Notes: a model not told the origin generated them from the letters alone. DNA of 64,000 nucleotides from Scylla paramamosain (GCF_035594125.1 NW_026973734.1:1-64000), one strand, 5' to 3'. Counted from the first letter of the stretch, positions 1 to 11,149 are shown. A program made the numbers and translations.

Positions 1-556
1 CAGAGCCTTCAATGGAAGAGTCCGGGCGTCGCCACGGCCGAAGAAAGCAAGGCAGTCCAGGTCCAGCTTCAAGGTCATGTTGATCGCTTTCTTCGATGTG
101 AGGGGCATCGTCCACTGCGAGTTCTTGCCACAAGGGCCAGACAGTCAACCAACTTATGTGTACAAAGAAGTACTGCGGCGTCTGCTTCGTGCAGTGCGCG
201 AGAAGAAGCGGGAGTTGTGGCAGGGCAACTCGTGGCTGCTTCACCACGACAATGCGCCCTGCTCACAATGCCCTGAGCATCAGAGAGTTCTTGGCCAAGA
301 AGAACATCGCCGTGCTGGAGCAACCGCCCTACTCACCTGACCTCGCTCCGTGCGACTTCTTCCTCTTCCCCAAGCTCAAGGAGGTCATGAAGGGGACCAC
401 GTTTTGATGATGCGGACGACATCAAAAAGGCCGTGACGACGGAGCTGAGGAGCATCCCGCAAGAATCCTTCCAGCAGTGCATGCAAAGCCTGGCAGAGAA
501 GGATGGACAAGTGCATGCGGTGCCAGGGGGATTACTTCGAAGGAGATAACCTATAG
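1..556 (+). pseudogene. Mariner transposase C-terminal half, frameshifted
   Basis: The catalytic half of a DD34D mariner transposase can be followed in pieces across frames. Visible are a HHDNAP block around 240-255 (second catalytic Asp), the YSPDLAP block around 331-350, and the third Asp in [12 protein letters not shown]. The stop codon is at 554-556. Against the intact copy I see extra bases near 130 (CCACAAGGG against CCACAGGG), in the CAACTTATG segment near 150, near 258 (GCGCCCTGC), near 398 (GGGACCACG) and near 484 (ATGCAAAGCC). The indels tend to sit in short homopolymers, so decay and long-read assembly error are both possible. The first catalytic Asp falls before the window start. 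Confidence 0.9.
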
Positions 557-622
557 TTTGTAGCCTGGATGTGAAATAAAACTTGTGTGGCACCAGTCCT
601 GGAACTTTAATGACACACCTCG
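1..622 (+). mobile_element. Mariner element, 3' half (copy M1)
   Basis: Nearly identical, in reverse complement, to the 3' part of the complete mariner at 30430-31742. It ends at 591-622 with the same 32-bp terminal sequence (CACCAGTCCTGGAACTTTAA...) followed by TA, the usual mariner target. Its 5' half lies outside the window. The coding part has several one- or two-base indels relative to the complete copy, so this copy cannot make transposase. Confidence 0.93.
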
Positions 623-803
623 TATTCTTCCTCCTCTTTTTCTTTGTCTTTTATGTCAGTCATTCCTCTGAAATATGAATAAATTTAGAATAATAGTAAT
701 AAATTTAATAGAAATCATTTCTTGTATTCTCTCTGCTACACACACACAAAATTCTCCTCTTAATAGAAATAATTTCTTGTATTTTTCTCTCCTACACACA
801 CAA

Positions 804-911
<108 letters not shown>

Positions 912-1298
912 AAAACCCCTTCTTTTACTCTCACATACTCAAAAACTCCCTCCCACTACTCACTCCAAACTGATTCTCTTAGACACACACACACACACCC
1001 AGGCTTCCAAGTTGATAATCCAAAAGCCAGCAGATGACAGCTTCCTTCCAGCACACACTTGTATCGCCCAACTTGACCTGCCTGAATACAAGCTGATACA
1101 GTCCATGCAGCAGGGTAAAGTTTGAATGAACCTTTTTTTGTTGTTATAACTTGTGGTGTGGTCCAGCAGTCTTCCTTGTCCCACTTTTTAAGAGGGAGAG
1201 AAAGAATGGTGGATGACACCACTTGTAAAGAAGACACAAGTTACTATAGTTTAGATGTACTAAAAGTTTTTGCACACTAAATGTTTATTACTGAAAAG

Positions 1299-1300
<2 letters not shown>

Positions 1301-1380
<80 letters not shown>
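1301..1380. repeat. (TA)n microsatellite
   Basis: About 80 bp of perfect TA. The flanking 910-1300 and 1381-1970 hold no recognisable gene. Confidence 0.97.
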
Positions 1381-1382
<2 letters not shown>

Positions 1383-1976
1383 TTGATGGAGATATATACA
1401 GTGGTCCCTCTTGTTTCAGTTTGGCAATAGGTTTGAACTGGTACCAACACCCAAACTGGCACATCAGATCCACTTTTGGTGCGCCACTCACTGACGTAAC
1501 AGAAGTGGGTGTTGATCCAGTTTGTCGTCCATGTGCATTGTTTGATTTTTGTGAACCTCCCAACAGCCATCTTACTGTTTTTTTTGCTGCAATTAACCAC
1601 ATCTTTGGTGTTTGTCCCCAGGAGTGCAGCCTCTACATGTGGTGGAGGGCATGGACACTTGGATATGGATGACACTGGTTTGGAGTGCCAAATATTAATA
1701 GTGCACCTACACAATTACCACACTCGCTCCTCTCACCAGGCTTAACTATAAATAATTAAAGGTAAATAACATCTGTCTCATCTATTATCTATTGTATTCT
1801 ATATTGCTGTTAATGTTTCATGTATAATGTACTTTTGCTTTCAAATGCAAGTCCAAAAGGGTGAACCCCATTTATAGTAGTACTATTCACGTTTGGCAAG
1901 AATTTCACTTTTTGACATTGGTTCGGCTACACTAATTAAACTGCTAACAGTGAGGGACTACTGTAAATGTAGTAAT

Positions 1977-1979
1977 AAT

Positions 1980-2041
<62 letters not shown>
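1977..2041. repeat. (AAT)n microsatellite
   Basis: About 65 bp of AAT/ATA trinucleotide repeat. The polyasparagine frame across it is not a gene. Confidence 0.97.
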
Positions 2042-2043
<2 letters not shown>

Positions 2044-2219
2044 GTAATATTGATAAAGTGCAAGACATGTTCATTAACGCAATTATTTTCTCCAACATGG
2101 AGGAGTGAGTGAGGAGGCACATCTGTCTGTGATTAGGGAATGCAAATGACGATGTTCCAAGGACGTCCTCTTTCCCTGTCCTGGGCCATGGCCTTCATGA
2201 AGGAGAAGAGGAAAAAAGG

Positions 2220-2221
<2 letters not shown>

Positions 2222-2264
<43 letters not shown>
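2222..2264. repeat. (CT)n microsatellite
   Basis: 43 bp of perfect CT repeat. Confidence 0.97.
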
Positions 2265-2269
<5 letters not shown>

Positions 2270-3212
2270 CCATAACATACCAAACTGCTCTGGTGTTAAT
2301 TTCATGAGTTGCTGAATAATAGGAATGGGAATGTTAGTTCAATGCATTTAGCTCTGAGTGTGAAAGAATGACAAGAAAGAATGCAGAGGATACTAGAACA
2401 CATGCACAGAAAACTGAAAGATTTTTTTAAACTTTTGAATAGGTGTAGAAAAAAAAAAACTGCAAAATCAGTGTCTCCTTAAAACAACACATGACAGCAA
2501 TGATAACTTACACAACAATAATGCTTGATAGAAGACTATATTTTCCAACACAGATTTATGAGAACATTTCCCAGCCAAGCTGTGCACTGTTTACTTGTGT
2601 TAAAACTATGCTATGATTTGAGAGGAAAGTTGGTTAGTCATTATGGGATTAAGATGATATAAGGGTGTTTATTTTAGCTAATTTCCAATGACTCCTAATA
2701 TAAGATTAAAACTTTAATGATTAAAAGTATTTCATTGTTTACATTAATTTACACCAAAATTTCACAACTACAACCTCAGTGATGTTTAGTTAATCCAATT
2801 TTGTTCATAACTACTACATTTTTTCCAATGGTTTACCCATAGTACAACACAAACAACATCATCATCATTCATGCTATTTCATTTCCAAAAATTTCACAAC
2901 TATGTACATGATCTAGTTTACAATAAAAAGGATTTTGAACAATAGTTTTCCCATCAATCGACCCTAATTTTTTTTTTCCAGCTACAAAGAACAATTCAAC
3001 TACAATACCATTCATGCTATTTCATCCATTTGAAACTTCACATGCAAGTGATTTACAGTACTTTACCAAAAAAGAATTTAGATCAACAATGTTCCCATCA
3101 ATCAACCCTAAGAACTTTCCCACCTACAATCTGAAGCAAGTGGAGTCACCAGTTTTAAATGTCAATAGTTGTATCCAAGATTGAATTTATGCCTTCCAAT
3201 CCTCTGTGGGTC
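2265..3212. other. AT-rich sequence without recognisable gene
   Basis: About 950 bp of AT-rich sequence just beyond the stop codon of the minus-strand gene whose last exon ends at 3213. It would include that gene's 3' UTR and downstream flank. I see no transposon match and no credible open frame. Confidence 0.5.
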
Positions 3213-3379
3213 TTAGGAGGCGGTCATGGAGTCCCACTGTTCTCCTGAGAGCAGTGCAGGAGGGTTGCCTTCAACATAAACCTTCTTGACATAGTACTTG
3301 GATGACTTGTTGCAGCTTTGCTCTTTTCTGATGGTGACTGCAGCCTTCAACTCAGCTCCAAGGCACCCATCTTGCTGTA
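3213..3379 (-). CDS. Terminal coding exon of an unidentified host gene
   Basis: An open frame on the minus strand runs from an acceptor-like AAAG|TACAGC at 3379/3380 to a TAA stop at 3213-3215. It encodes about 55 residues, beginning QQDGCLGAELKAAVTIRK and ending GEQWDSMTAS. The two bases before the first full codon match the single base left over by the exon at 4328-4439, so the splice phases agree. I do not recognise the protein family. The segment is charged and hydrophilic with no membrane span. The frame is also open further upstream (to about 3440), so the 5' boundary rests on the phase argument. It is probably the C-terminus of the protein encoded by the exons at 5669-4328. Confidence 0.5.
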
Positions 3380-3429
3380 CTTTAGCCCAGTGATCCGTGG
3401 AGAATAAGTAGTGGTGATGGTGGTGGTCA

Positions 3430-3600
3430 CACCTCTCCAATACAAGAGTTCACCATTATTAATTTTTCATCCTTTTCACCAGTAAACTCTGGAACTCCCT
3501 GCCTGCTTCTGTATTTTCTTTTCCCTATGACAAATTTTTTTTTTCATGAGGAAGGTCCCAAGACACTTCTCCAATCTTGGATAATCCTTACCACTACACA
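3430..3600 (+). mobile_element. LINE family A fragment (3' end)
   Basis: Short decayed copy of the conserved 3' coding end and tail of family A. The recognisable piece is GTAAACTCTGGAACTCCCTG, shared with the copies near 36349, 52964 and 59411. Confidence 0.7.
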
Positions 3601-3834
3601 CCATCAGACATAAAAATACCATGAAGGATGCAACTCCCTTTTTAGAAGAGCCAGAGGTCACAGGAGCAAAGGTGACGGGACACTACATGCCCTTGACACT
3701 CATGTCAAGCCCCATTATCACCTGCATCACTTTCCGGGAACACACCATCACCACCATTACCATTTTGCTGTGTTGTGGCATCATATCAGTGGCATAATAA
3801 TTGTAAGAACACAAGGGAAACTGCAAGCAAGCCA

Positions 3835-4055
3835 TCTGGTTTACACATGGCAATCCCTGCATAGAAATGTGCTTACCTATTTTCACTATCATCCTCTCAT
3901 GCATAAATTTGCCTAATCTTTTAAAGCTCCCTAATGACTCAGCACTAACCGAACTACTTTGAGTCCTATTTCATTCATCTATCACTCAATCTGAGAACCA
4001 GTTCCTTCCTATTTCTTTTAAATCTAACTTTATCAAGCTTGACATGAAGAAACAG
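3835..4055 (-). mobile_element. CR1 (family C) 3' fragment
   Basis: Diverged minus-strand match to the 3' end of the CR1 element at 14799-16239: the ACATGGCAATCCCTGCAT tail block and the region encoding the last about 50 residues (FLNR..DEWNGL type). No open frame remains. Confidence 0.7.
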
Positions 4056-4327
4056 GATAGTGATAATGGCTTGCTATTTCTGAATTATTATTCTTACTTC
4101 CATTAACACTCAGAATATGAAGTCAGTCTTTATTATTATTTTGAGTCCCCAGTGGAAAGGGATAGTCTCAGTGGCACTGCAAGCTAAATGGCAAGCTTAA
4201 AAACACCCTTAAAATGAAAATGATGGCTACTCTTCACAACCACAGTGCTGCATCCTCAACTCTTTTCTAAACATCTTCACTCTAACCCCCTTACTTCCCC
4301 GCTCCCTCCAGTGACAGCCTCCCTCAC

Positions 4328-4439
4328 CTCTGGGTTCACTTGAGGAGCTGCCATCAAAGCCACCCAATGACATTCATTTGCACATTCTTGGTGACAGAGT
4401 TCTCCTGGATCTCCAAATTTTCAGGATACACCAACAAGC
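4328..4439 (-). CDS. Coding exon of unidentified gene, with a one-base frameshift
   Basis: The acceptor TCTCCTTACAG|GC lies at 4440 and the donor GAG|GTGAGG at 4328/4327. After two bases that complete the codon left by the exon at 5003-5192, the frame reads LLVYPENLEIQENSVTKNV and onward. Near 4355 the frame then hits a TGA. Reading one base differently there restores an open frame (GFDGSSSSEPR) to the donor, whose phase fits the terminal exon at 3213-3379. This points to a single inserted base in a GGG run, either a real lesion or an assembly error. No family is recognised. Confidence 0.5.
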
Positions 4440-4452
4440 CTGTAAGGAGAAT

Positions 4453-4454
<2 letters not shown>

Positions 4455-4537
<83 letters not shown>
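4455..4537. repeat. (GA)n microsatellite
   Basis: 83 bp of perfect GA, lying 15 bp from the exon acceptor at 4440, inside the intron of the minus-strand gene. Confidence 0.98.
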
Positions 4538-4541
<4 letters not shown>

Positions 4542-4744
4542 ATGAAGGAAAAGACCAGGAGGTAGAGAATGAGAGAAATGCAAGTAAATGAGGAAGAAGA
4601 CAAGGAAAAAGGAAGACAAGATGAGAAAGAGAAGCATTTAACCACTCCTTTTACTATCAGTGACCTTACATTGAAAACTAAACTCTAAATTTGCAGTAAA
4701 CAAATTCTGTACCAAACTGAGTGAGACAGCATGAGAGTTAGCAA

Positions 4745-5075
4745 GACATCACATTAATATAAGGACTGAGAGATGCACAGGGACACCAGAAATGAGACTA
4801 AGTTCAGTACTATTCCCAGCACCTGAAACACTATCTTCACTCTCAGTTTCATTCCAAAGAAGCACGTTTTTCTGAGAGCAGCACAAGATATGGTGCCAAA
4901 GGGGAGATGCAAGGACTGGAGGATCCTTAGTGGGACAGAAGACACAAGGCTAACTTCAGAACCATTCCGATTATCTACAGAAGAGAGGTCCCCCAGTCTC
5001 ACTCTCGTTCAAGAGATGCACAATGTTTTCTCCAAGAGGCAGCACAAGATCTGGTCCTTGACGTAAACCTTTCCT
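4745..5075 (-). repeat. Imperfect tandem duplication of an exon end and its intron
   Basis: Read on the minus strand, the last about 60 bp of the exon at 5003-5192, its donor and about 100 bp of intron recur once more, diverged, immediately downstream. The pair ATCTTGTGCTGCCTCTTGGA and ATCTTGTGCTGCTCTCAGAA shows the similarity, followed by GAGAGTGA in both and later CCAGTCCTTGCATCTC against CTCAGTCCTTATATT. The second copy has no open frame continuous with the exon. Confidence 0.55.
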
Positions 5076-5192
5076 TGCATTGTAGTGAGTGTCCAAATAT
5101 CCTGTCACTACTGGGATAGCTATGTTACTGCTTTTGAGGGATGTGCACAGTTTCCCTAGAGCTGTGACAACATGCTCCTGTGGTCCAGTTAT
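5003..5192 (-). CDS. Coding exon of unidentified host gene
   Basis: The acceptor CTCTGCTTCAAG|ATAACTGG lies at 5193 and the donor AACGAGA|GTGAGAC at 5003/5002. The 190 bp are open in one frame and encode 63 residues including ITGPQEHVVTALGKLC and NIAIPVVTGYLDTHYN. The exon starts in phase 0, as required by the exon at 5539-5669, and leaves one base, as required by the exon at 4328-4439. Three consecutive phase agreements make this a real gene model, although I do not recognise the family. No membrane segment or catalytic motif is obvious. Confidence 0.62.
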
Positions 5193-5538
5193 CTTGAAGC
5201 AGAGAGGAAGTGAGAAGAATTAGTGAACTAGAAAAGGACGATGAAAAATGGCTGTGAGACATGGAAGGAGAGAGGAGAATAAGAAAGAGTAATGGAAGTG
5301 GCTATAGAGAATTAGAGAGTGAAAAGAATTAGGGTGAAATGAATAGAGAAAACTTAAATGAAAGTGACTGTAGGGAAGTAGAGGAAGAGAGAAGAATTAG
5401 TGGAAAGAATATAAAAGCAATGAAAATGACTACAGGAAGACAAGAAAGCGATGAACGAGGCTTGCTTTTGACATTCTTTTACCACAGAAGAAAGAATGAA
5501 AAATACAGCCATTCAATTCACCTCTTCACACTACACAC

Positions 5539-5669
5539 CTGGTACTCTGCTATGGTCTTCCTTGGAGTCATTGCTGAGAGTGAAATCAACGGGGCCACAG
5601 TACACTCCGTCAGCCAGCAGCCAGCATGTCTACTGACTGCAGCAACATACTCAGCACTCCATCCTCCAA
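5539..5669 (-). CDS. Coding exon of unidentified host gene
   Basis: The acceptor GTGACACAG|TTGGAGG lies at 5670 and the donor TACCAG|GTGTGT at 5539/5538. The 131 bp are open and encode about 43 residues, including WSAEYVAAVSRHAGCWLTEC and APLISLSAMTPRKTIAEYQ. It ends in phase 0 and joins to the exon at 5003-5192. Its first codon needs one base from an upstream exon that I cannot place with confidence; a candidate is at 6170-6290. A (TG)n array begins about 30 bp beyond the acceptor, in the intron. Function unknown. Confidence 0.58.
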
Positions 5670-5697
5670 CTGTGTCACATCACCATAACATCATTAG

Positions 5698-5700
<3 letters not shown>

Positions 5701-5748
<48 letters not shown>
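5701..5748. repeat. (TG)n microsatellite
   Basis: About 48 bp of TG, intronic on the minus-strand gene model. From 5749 to 6170 the sequence is purine-rich with diverged GAAGGATA-type repeats and no gene. Confidence 0.96.
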
Positions 5749-5750
<2 letters not shown>

Positions 5751-6169
5751 GGGCAAGGAGGGGGTTGAGGGTAACTATGCATGATAGAAAGGTTTAAATT
5801 GTGTGTGTGGAGGAAAGTGTGCATTAAAGAAAGAAAGAAAGAGAGGAATACAGGATGAGTAGAAGAAATGGATAATGAAGGATAAGGTAGAGGAAAAAGA
5901 ATACAGCAAAGATGAAGAAAAGATATCATTGAAGGATACATGATATGATAAGAGGGAAAAAGAATCCCCCTGCAGGAGAAAAAAGGATATCACTGAAGGA
6001 TATAACAGAAAAGTATAATGAAGGATAGAACAGAAGCAAAAAGAACACAGCAGGCAATGAAGAAAACAATATTACTGAAGGATGCAAGAGGAAAGAAACA
6101 CAGTGGCAGGTGAAGAAAAGAAGATACTGAAGGATATAACAGATAAGGAGAGTTCATTCTCCACCACAT

Positions 6170-6290
6170 CCTCCACACCCTCCAACTGCTTCCATCAGAA
6201 CAGATCGGTGTGCAAGGACTTGACCATGGGGGTACTCCTTGATGACCAGATGTGAGGGGATACACCACCAGTCTTGTATGGGAGACAGAT
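6170..6290 (-). CDS. Possible exon of the same unidentified gene
   Basis: A minus-strand open stretch includes NVYYLSPIQDWWCIPSHLVI and KEYPHGQVLAHRSVLMEA. It looks protein-like and has the right strand and order to precede the exon at 5539-5669. I cannot find splice sites with matching phase at either end, so this is a weak call. It could be a chance open frame or an exon with an indel. Confidence 0.25.
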
Positions 6291-6507
6291 AATAAACGTT
6301 GCACTCCCAAATGTTTTGCTCTCTCTTACCTCGACATACTTTCAGTTGTTATGGTGTTTTTCAGGGGTGTTTTCATGGTTCCAGTGATGGTTCAGCAAGG
6401 ATTCTGCATCTTTAATAGTCTGTAGTGTGAGGTCATTGGGGTTTTAAACAGTACATCAACATGCTAATACATTTTATCCTAACTTCCATAAGTATGTACA
6501 TCGGTAT

Positions 6508-6556
6508 ACAAGATTTTCCTTTTATGTAAGAGGAACTCTGGCTAAGGCCAACAAAA

Positions 6557-6624
<68 letters not shown>

Positions 6625-6900
6625 AAAAAGAAAATTAAATTAAATTAAATTAAATTTAATTAAATTAAATAAATAAATAAATAAAAATAAAAGGGCCCAC
6701 TGAGGTACCAGTCTCTAGAAGACAGAGCCAAAAGAATTACCCTTAAATTTAGAGAAGTGTCTTGTATAAGGAAGTACAGACACAGGCAGGGAGCTCCAGA
6801 GTTTACCAGACTGACACCAATACTACGAGAGGACTCCACAGTACCAGCTAGCGGAGACGACAGCAACTCCTTGGCTATGAGGTTGCTGTCTCACGTCTGG
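6508..6900 (-). mobile_element. LINE family A 3' fragment containing (GA)n
   Basis: Diverged 3' end of family A on the minus strand, with the GGCCCACTGAGGTACCAGTC and GGCAGGGAGCTCCAGAGTTT blocks. It is interrupted at 6559-6613 by a (GA)n array and at 6638-6691 by AAATT/AAAT repeats. The preceding 6300-6507 holds one diverged unit of the 83-bp repeat seen at 39640-40015. Confidence 0.72.
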
Positions 6901-7014
6901 CGCCTCAAATATGACATTCTCCAAAGGTGAGCATTGACACGGCCTCATCTGGTACATACAGCCTGACACACAGGGGCTGTTGTCCAGTATTTGTTGTTGG
7001 GAAGATATGGGTGG

Positions 7015-10000
7015 TGAATATTTTTATTCATTTATTTTTTTCAAGTAGGAGGGACACTTTGGGCCAAGGGCAACAACCCTCCCCCCTCCCCCCACCCAAA
7101 AAATAAAAAGACCCACTGAGATGCCAGTCCCATAAAAGGGTCCAAAGCAGCAGTCAAGAAATTGAAGGATAAGTGTCTTGAAACCTCCCTCTTAGAAGGA
7201 ATTCAAGTCATAGGAAGGTGGAAAGACAGAAGCAGGCAGGGGAGTTCCACAGTTTACCAGAGAAAGGAATGAATGATTGAGAATACTGGTTAACTCTTTG
7301 CATTAGAGAGATGAACATAATAGGGGGTGAAAGAAAGAAGAAAGTCTTGTGTGCAGCGAGGCCGTCAGAGGAGGGGAGGCATGCAATTAGCAAGATTAGG
7401 AAGAGCAGTTAGCATGAAAACAGCGGTAGATGATAGCCTAGAGATGCAACATGCTGCAGTGATGAGGAAACCAGCTGAAGACAGTCAGTTAGAGGAGAGG
7501 AGCTGATGAGACAAAAAGCTTTTGATTCCAAAATGTCTAGATGAGCAGTACAAGTGGGACCCCCCCCCCAGACATGTGAAGCATACATGGACAGATAAGG
7601 CCCCTGTACAGAGTTAGCAGGTTAGGGGGGGGGATAGAGAAAAACTTGTGAAGATGTCTCAGAACATCTAATTTCATAAGAGCTGTTTTAGCTAGGGATA
7701 TTGAATGTGAAGTTTCCAGTTTAGATTATAAGAAAAAGGACAGACCAAGGATGTTCATAGTGTAGAAAGGGGGACAATTAAGGTGTCCACTGAAGATGGG
7801 ATAGTTATCTGGAAGGTTGTGTCAAGTTGATAGGTGGAGGAATTGAGTTTTTGAGGCATTGAATAACACTAAGTTTGCTCTGCCCTAATCAGAAATTTTA
7901 GAGAGATCAGAAGTCAGGTCTTCTGTGGCTTCTCTGCATGAACTCTACTTCCTGAAGGGTTGGACTTCTACAAAAGACGTAGAAAAGTGTAACAGGGTGG
8001 TATCATCAGTGTAGGAGTGGATAAGACAAGAAGTTTGGTTTAGGTCACTGGAGAATAATAGAGAAGAGAGTGGGTGATAGGACAGAACCCTGAGGACCAC
8101 CACAGTTAATAGATTTAAAGGAAGAATAGTGATCGTCTACCACAGCAGCTTAATAGAATGGCCAGAATGGAAACTTAAGATGAAGTTACAGAGGAAAAGT
8201 GATAGAAGGCGCAGAAGAGTTGTTTGGAAATCAAAGCTTTGTGCCAAACTCTATCAAAAACTTTTAATATGTCCAAAGCAACAGCAAAAGTCTCACCAAA
8301 ATCTTTATAAGAGGATGACTAAGACTCAGTAAGGAAAGCCAAAAGATCACCAGTAGAGTGGCCTTGATGGAACCCGTACTGGCGATCAGATAGAAGGTTG
8401 TGAAGTGAAAGATGTTTAAGAATCTTCCTGTTGATGATTGATTAAAAAACTTTAGATAGGCAGGAAATTAAAACAATAGGATGGCAGTTTTGAGGGATTT
8501 GAAGTCACCCTTTTTAGGAACAGGCTGAATGTAAGCAAACTTCCAGCAAGAAGGAATAGTAGATGCTGATAGAGTTGAAAGAGTTTGACTAGGCAAGGTG
8601 CAAGTACAGAGGCACAGTTTCGGAGAACAATATGAGGCACCCCCATCAGGTTCATAAGCCTTCTGAGGGTTTTAGGCCAGGGACGGCATGAAAACATGAC
8701 TATGAAGAATTTTAATAGGTAGCATGAAGTAGTCAGAGGGTGGAGGCGAGGGAGGAACAAGCCCTGAATTGTCCAAGGTAGAGTTTTTAGCAAAGGTTTG
8801 AGCGAAGAGTTCAGGTTTAGAGATAGATGTGATAGCAGTGGTACCATCTGGTTGATATAAAGGAGGAAAAGAAGGAGAAGCAAAGTTATTGGAGATTTTT
8901 TTGGCTTGGTGCCAGAAGTTACAAAGGGAGTTAGATCTTGAAAGATTTTGACACTTTCCGTTAATGAAGGAGTTTTTGGCTAGTTGGAGAACAGACTTGG
9001 CATGGTTCCGGGCAGAAATATAAAGCCCATGATATTCTGGTGATGGAAGGCTTAAGTACCTTTTGTAGGCCACCTCTCTATCATGTATAGCATGAGAACA
9101 AGCTGTGTTAAACCAAGATTTGGAAGGTAAAGAGTGAGGAATGTACACCTCCATGTCAGACTCTACTACCTCTGTTATGTACTCTGCACACAGACAGGTC
9201 TCTGACATGGAAGCAGTAGTCATTCGAAGGAAAATCAGCAAAATACCTCCTTGGGTCCCTGCAGCTAGCAGAGGCAAAATCCTAGAGGCACTTCTGCTTA
9301 TGGGGATGCTGAGGAAGGATTGGAGTGATAGGACAAGATAAAGATATGAGATTGTGACTGGATGAGCCCAACAGAGAAGAGAGGGTGACAGCATAAGCAG
9401 AAGGATTAGAGGTTATGAAAAGGTTAATAATGTTGGGCATATTTCCAAGATGGTCAGGAATACAAGTAGGGTGTTGCACCAACTGCTCTAGGTTGTGGAG
9501 GATAGCAAAGTTGAAGGCTAGTTCACCAGGATGGTCAGTGAAGGGAGAGGAAAGCCAAAGCTGATGGTGAACATTGAAGTCTCCAAGAATGGAGACCTCT
9601 GCAAAAGGGAAGAGGGTCAGAATGTGCTCCACTTTGGAAGTTAAGAAGTCAAAGAATTTTTTAAAGTCAGAGGAGTTAGGTGAGAGGTATACAGCACAGA
9701 TACATTTAGTTTGAGAGTGACTGTAATCGTAGCCAGATGGTGGAAAACTCGGAAGATTCAAGAGCATGGGCAAGAGAGCAGGTTAAGTTGTTGCGCACAT
9801 AAATGCAACATCCAGCTTTGGATTGAAAATGAGGATAGAGAAAGTAGGAGAGAACAAAAATGGGGCTAATGTCAGTTGCCTTAGACACCTGTGTTTCAGT
9901 GAGGAGAAGAAAATGAGGTTTAGTAGAGGAGAGATGATGTTTTTACAGACTGAAAATTAGATCCAAGACTGCAAATGTTGCAGGAGTTAATGAAGAAAAA

Positions 10001-10350
10001 GTTGAGCGGTGTCAAGACACTTAGGGTCGATACCAGAAGAGCAGTCTGACCTGGGGACATTTGTTGTCCCCTCCCCCGATGGTGACTCTATGAGGCTGGT
10101 GTAGGAGTCTCCATGATAATTGAGTGAAGGGTGTGTGTGTAATTAGATGCTTGTAGTTTTGTGTGAAGGAAGAGAGTTGTCTTTAGAAAGCAGGCTGTGA
10201 CTGTCCCCTTTTCTTGTGAGACACAAAGGGAAACATTCAGTGAGGTCACAGCTGCATTTAATGATAAGTTCACAGCACCCCATCATCCAGTGCTTTAGAC
10301 CTCACTGGGAGTAATTATCATTTTGGCAGGTGCCTGCTGCCTCCTCCTTG
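7015..10350 (-). mobile_element. LINE family A, near full-length copy A3
   Basis: This 3.3-kb minus-strand non-LTR element has its 3' end (TTTTTT..GTAGGAGGGACACT on plus) near 7035. Its 5' end is marked by CTCACTGGGAGTAATTAT near 10303, which also marks the 5' ends of the copies ending near 26075 and 42519. Coding remnants run endonuclease (about 9890 to 9280), then RT (about 9000 to 7600), then the conserved C-terminal region. It sits in an intron whose donor lies only about 20 bp away at 10374. All frames are broken. Confidence 0.88.
7600..9888 (-). pseudogene. LINE A endonuclease/reverse transcriptase ORF2 remnant
   Basis: In minus-strand order I can read an APE endonuclease with [11 protein letters not shown] (near 9590), a linker with SWFNTACSHAIHDREVAYKR (near 9090), and RT blocks. 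The RT blocks include PFHPLTIVLRNCASVLAP-type sequence near 8620 and the PQGSVLSPTLF region near 8070. The family then continues to the [10 protein letters not shown] and PCMEYASHVWG blocks (near 7700-7560). Many frameshifts and stops break it. The endonuclease type and the block order place it in the I/Jockey group of non-LTR elements; the exact clade is my inference. Confidence 0.82.
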
Positions 10351-10373
10351 TAAAATTCTCTTCCGTTTCTTAC

Positions 10374-10441
10374 TTGGCATACCTCTGGATAACCTCAAAG
10401 TGTCCCTCAGCAGTCTTTGCCAGCAGTTTGCCCACAAATGT
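10374..10441 (-). CDS. Probable ninth exon of the fibrocystin-L-like gene
   Basis: The acceptor CTCAGGCCAG|ACATTTG lies at 10442 and the donor GCCAA|GTAAGAAAC at 10374/10373. The 68 bp are open in phase 0 and encode TFVGKLLAKTAEGHFEVIQR plus two more residues. The exon at 11685-11814 ends in phase 0, so joining them is consistent. The assignment to the fibrocystin-like gene rests on strand, order and phase rather than on recognised similarity. A LINE A copy was inserted about 20 bp downstream of the donor. Confidence 0.45.
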
Positions 10442-10559
10442 CTGGCCTGAGGAGGAGAGAGAAGAGGCTCAGGAAAGAAAATACAGTACAGATGCAATTC
10501 CTCTCAACTTTTGTGCTTTCTTATGGAAGGATAACAGAGAAGGTATAATTTTACTCCCT

Positions 10560-10730
10560 TCATCTATCTACTTATCTATACACCAGGCCACCAATCCCAG
10601 ATAAAGCAACACTCACTCACACACACATCACTCACACTCTTAGGCCCACTGGTCTCTGGTGGGAAGGAACAGTGTTGTGGACCTCCCTACAACACCCTAG
10701 TGACTGTACTTACAAGACTCTGCTATGGTT
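10560..10730. repeat. Dispersed repeat, copy 1
   Basis: The segment CTATCTATACACCAGGCCACCAATC...CACACATCACTCACACTCTTAG...GTGGACC resembles 18764-18930 (CTATCTATATACCAGGCTGGCAATC...). It is an unclassified interspersed repeat beginning in (CTAT)n. The remainder to 11150 shows no recognisable feature. Confidence 0.5.
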
Positions 10731-11149
10731 ATGGTCTTCACAGAAGATAGTAACACAATTCCTCTCATAAATTTTATGAGTCATGTGGATGGTCTGGCAC
10801 CAGCGTGGCAGTACATACATGCCCTGGCCTCACCTTAGGCCAACTCATTATCCAGTAATTACTGTCCCACTCCCTCCCCTCCCACCACTTAGGGATAACA
10901 TGCCACACATCTGAAAAAAAGTCTCCAAAAATCATGCACACACAAAAAAAACAGATACAGTATATGAAAAACAGCAAAACATAAGGAGTACCACAAGGTG
11001 TAATCTAAAGCCTGAGTGTAAACAAGCTATGTCTCAGACACACAGCTCAAACTTTGGCAGATTGTTGCCAAAGTGCTGGATGATTTTTCAGTGTGCACAG
11101 ACCAATGTTGCTTTTTGCACACATTTTCATTCAAAAAAGTTAATTACAG

